Shown: positions 63,795 to 64,000 of the stretch, one piece after another
Layout of the letters: the number at the start of each line of letters is the position of its first letter
Position numbering within the stretch: position 1 is the first letter of the stretch
Source: JBMNKL01 sp050952225
GTDB taxonomy: Bacteria > Bacillota > Clostridia > Acetivibrionales > DTU013
Direction of reading: 5' to 3'
Assembly (NCBI GenBank): GCA_050952225.1
Contig: JBMNKL010000001.1
Coordinates: forward strand, 1 to 64,000
DNA: 64,000 nucleotides
Position numbers and translations under genes: made by a program
Notes under the pieces: model-generated
Seen by the model: only the letters and a program-made list of their open reading frames with translations
The model's database searches: none
Told to the model about the DNA's origin: nothing

Positions 63795-64000
63795 TTATAT
63801 CCTGGAAAATTCTTTAAACGACTCATATAACGCAACAATGTTTTCTGTCGGCGTATCACGCTGCACATTATGCACTGAAGCAATGACAAAGCCGCCGTTT
63901 CCGCTTAAATCCGATATCCTTCTCCTGACCTCCTCGCGTACTTCAGACGGCGTTTTTACCCCCAGTATGTTTTGGCTGTCACAGGCCCCTCCCCAGAAGG
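63795..64000 (-). CDS. Uroporphyrinogen decarboxylase (URO-D) family protein, C-terminal end only
   Basis: The minus strand reads from the window edge FWGGACDSQNILGVKTPSEV, then REEVRRRISDLSGNGGFVIA, SVHNVQRDTPTENIVALYES and FKEFSRI, stop at 63795-63797. This is the C terminus of the URO-D superfamily group that includes corrinoid methyltransferases (MtaA, CmuA-like), not only haem enzymes. It lies 36 bases upstream of the sugar ABC ATPase on the same strand, so it is probably in the operon. The gene start is outside the window. Confidence 0.85.
   Translation of the reverse strand, partial: FWGGACDSQNILGVKTPSEVREEVRRRISDLSGNGGFVIASVHNVQRDTPTENIVALYESFKEFSRI

Noticed and set aside
1..64000. 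CRISPR arrays, toxin-antitoxin or defence islands
   Set aside because: No regularly spaced repeat-spacer array and no cas, restriction or toxin-antitoxin gene families were seen.

Overview
The window looks like a chromosomal segment of a spore-forming, low-to-medium GC member of the Bacillota, class Clostridia, probably near Ruminiclostridium / Acetivibrio / Thermoclostridium. Support comes from gene content: sigH with the yacP-rlmB-mrnC block, two CotS-family spore coat proteins, an alpha/beta small acid-soluble spore protein, ytxC, a 3D-domain YabE-like protein, the split glycine decarboxylase (gcvPA/gcvPB), GTP-dependent PEP carboxykinase, and a T-box-controlled cysE-cysS operon. Shine-Dalgarno sites are strong (AGGAGG type) and many starts are TTG or GTG. 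No prophage, CRISPR array, defence island or intact transposase gene was seen.

Layout. 1-1640: tRNA-Gly and tRNA-Thr on the minus strand, a rearranged second tRNA-Thr copy, and a roughly 660-bp insertion-sequence-like remnant with inverted ends, internal 20-bp repeats and a flanking direct repeat. 1647-5821 (minus): HerA/DUF853 ATPase, sigH (frameshifted), YacP nuclease, rlmB, mrnC. 6133-11337 (plus): response regulator, histidine kinase, ABC ATPase and a frameshifted FtsX-type permease, a typical antimicrobial-peptide sensing/export set. 11366-16831 (minus): lipoate ligase and the glycine cleavage system, gcvT-gcvH-gcvPA-gcvPB. 17157-23152 (plus): a small amphi-Trp-like protein and an operon of two CotS proteins, a CotSA-like glycosyltransferase, UDP-glucose dehydrogenase and a UDP-sugar epimerase, which together suggest synthesis of a uronic-acid-containing spore surface glycan.

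23301-27955: cysS and cysE behind a cysteine T-box leader, then an iron alcohol dehydrogenase bracketed by a perfect 25-bp direct repeat, and a YvlD-type membrane protein. 28103-31209: two clostridial proteins of unknown function and a probable 6S RNA. 31399-42658: mostly minus-strand housekeeping and sporulation genes, plus an enoate-reductase-type flavoenzyme, a small sporulation cluster at 39.2-40.4 kb and a candidate intergenic small RNA. 42838-50633: an orphan histidine kinase, YigZ, Nudix, an LTA-synthase-like sulfatase, a response regulator with a degenerate GGDEF domain, dUTPase with an insertion, ZapA, and a large unknown protein. 50960-57994: pckG with a structured leader, a PilT-like ATPase lacking key catalytic residues, a truncated histidine kinase, rsmA, a metallo-hydrolase and the 3D protein. 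58259-64000 (minus): GntR regulator, a ribose-type ABC importer, and the end of a uroporphyrinogen-decarboxylase-family gene.

The most striking property of the window as a whole is that nine genes carry single-base frameshifts (ten sites), six of them crowded between 31.7 and 41.9 kb. In every case the downstream part continues in another frame with the expected family sequence. This is either consensus indel error or recent gene decay, and it affects sigH, so it decides whether the organism can initiate sporulation.
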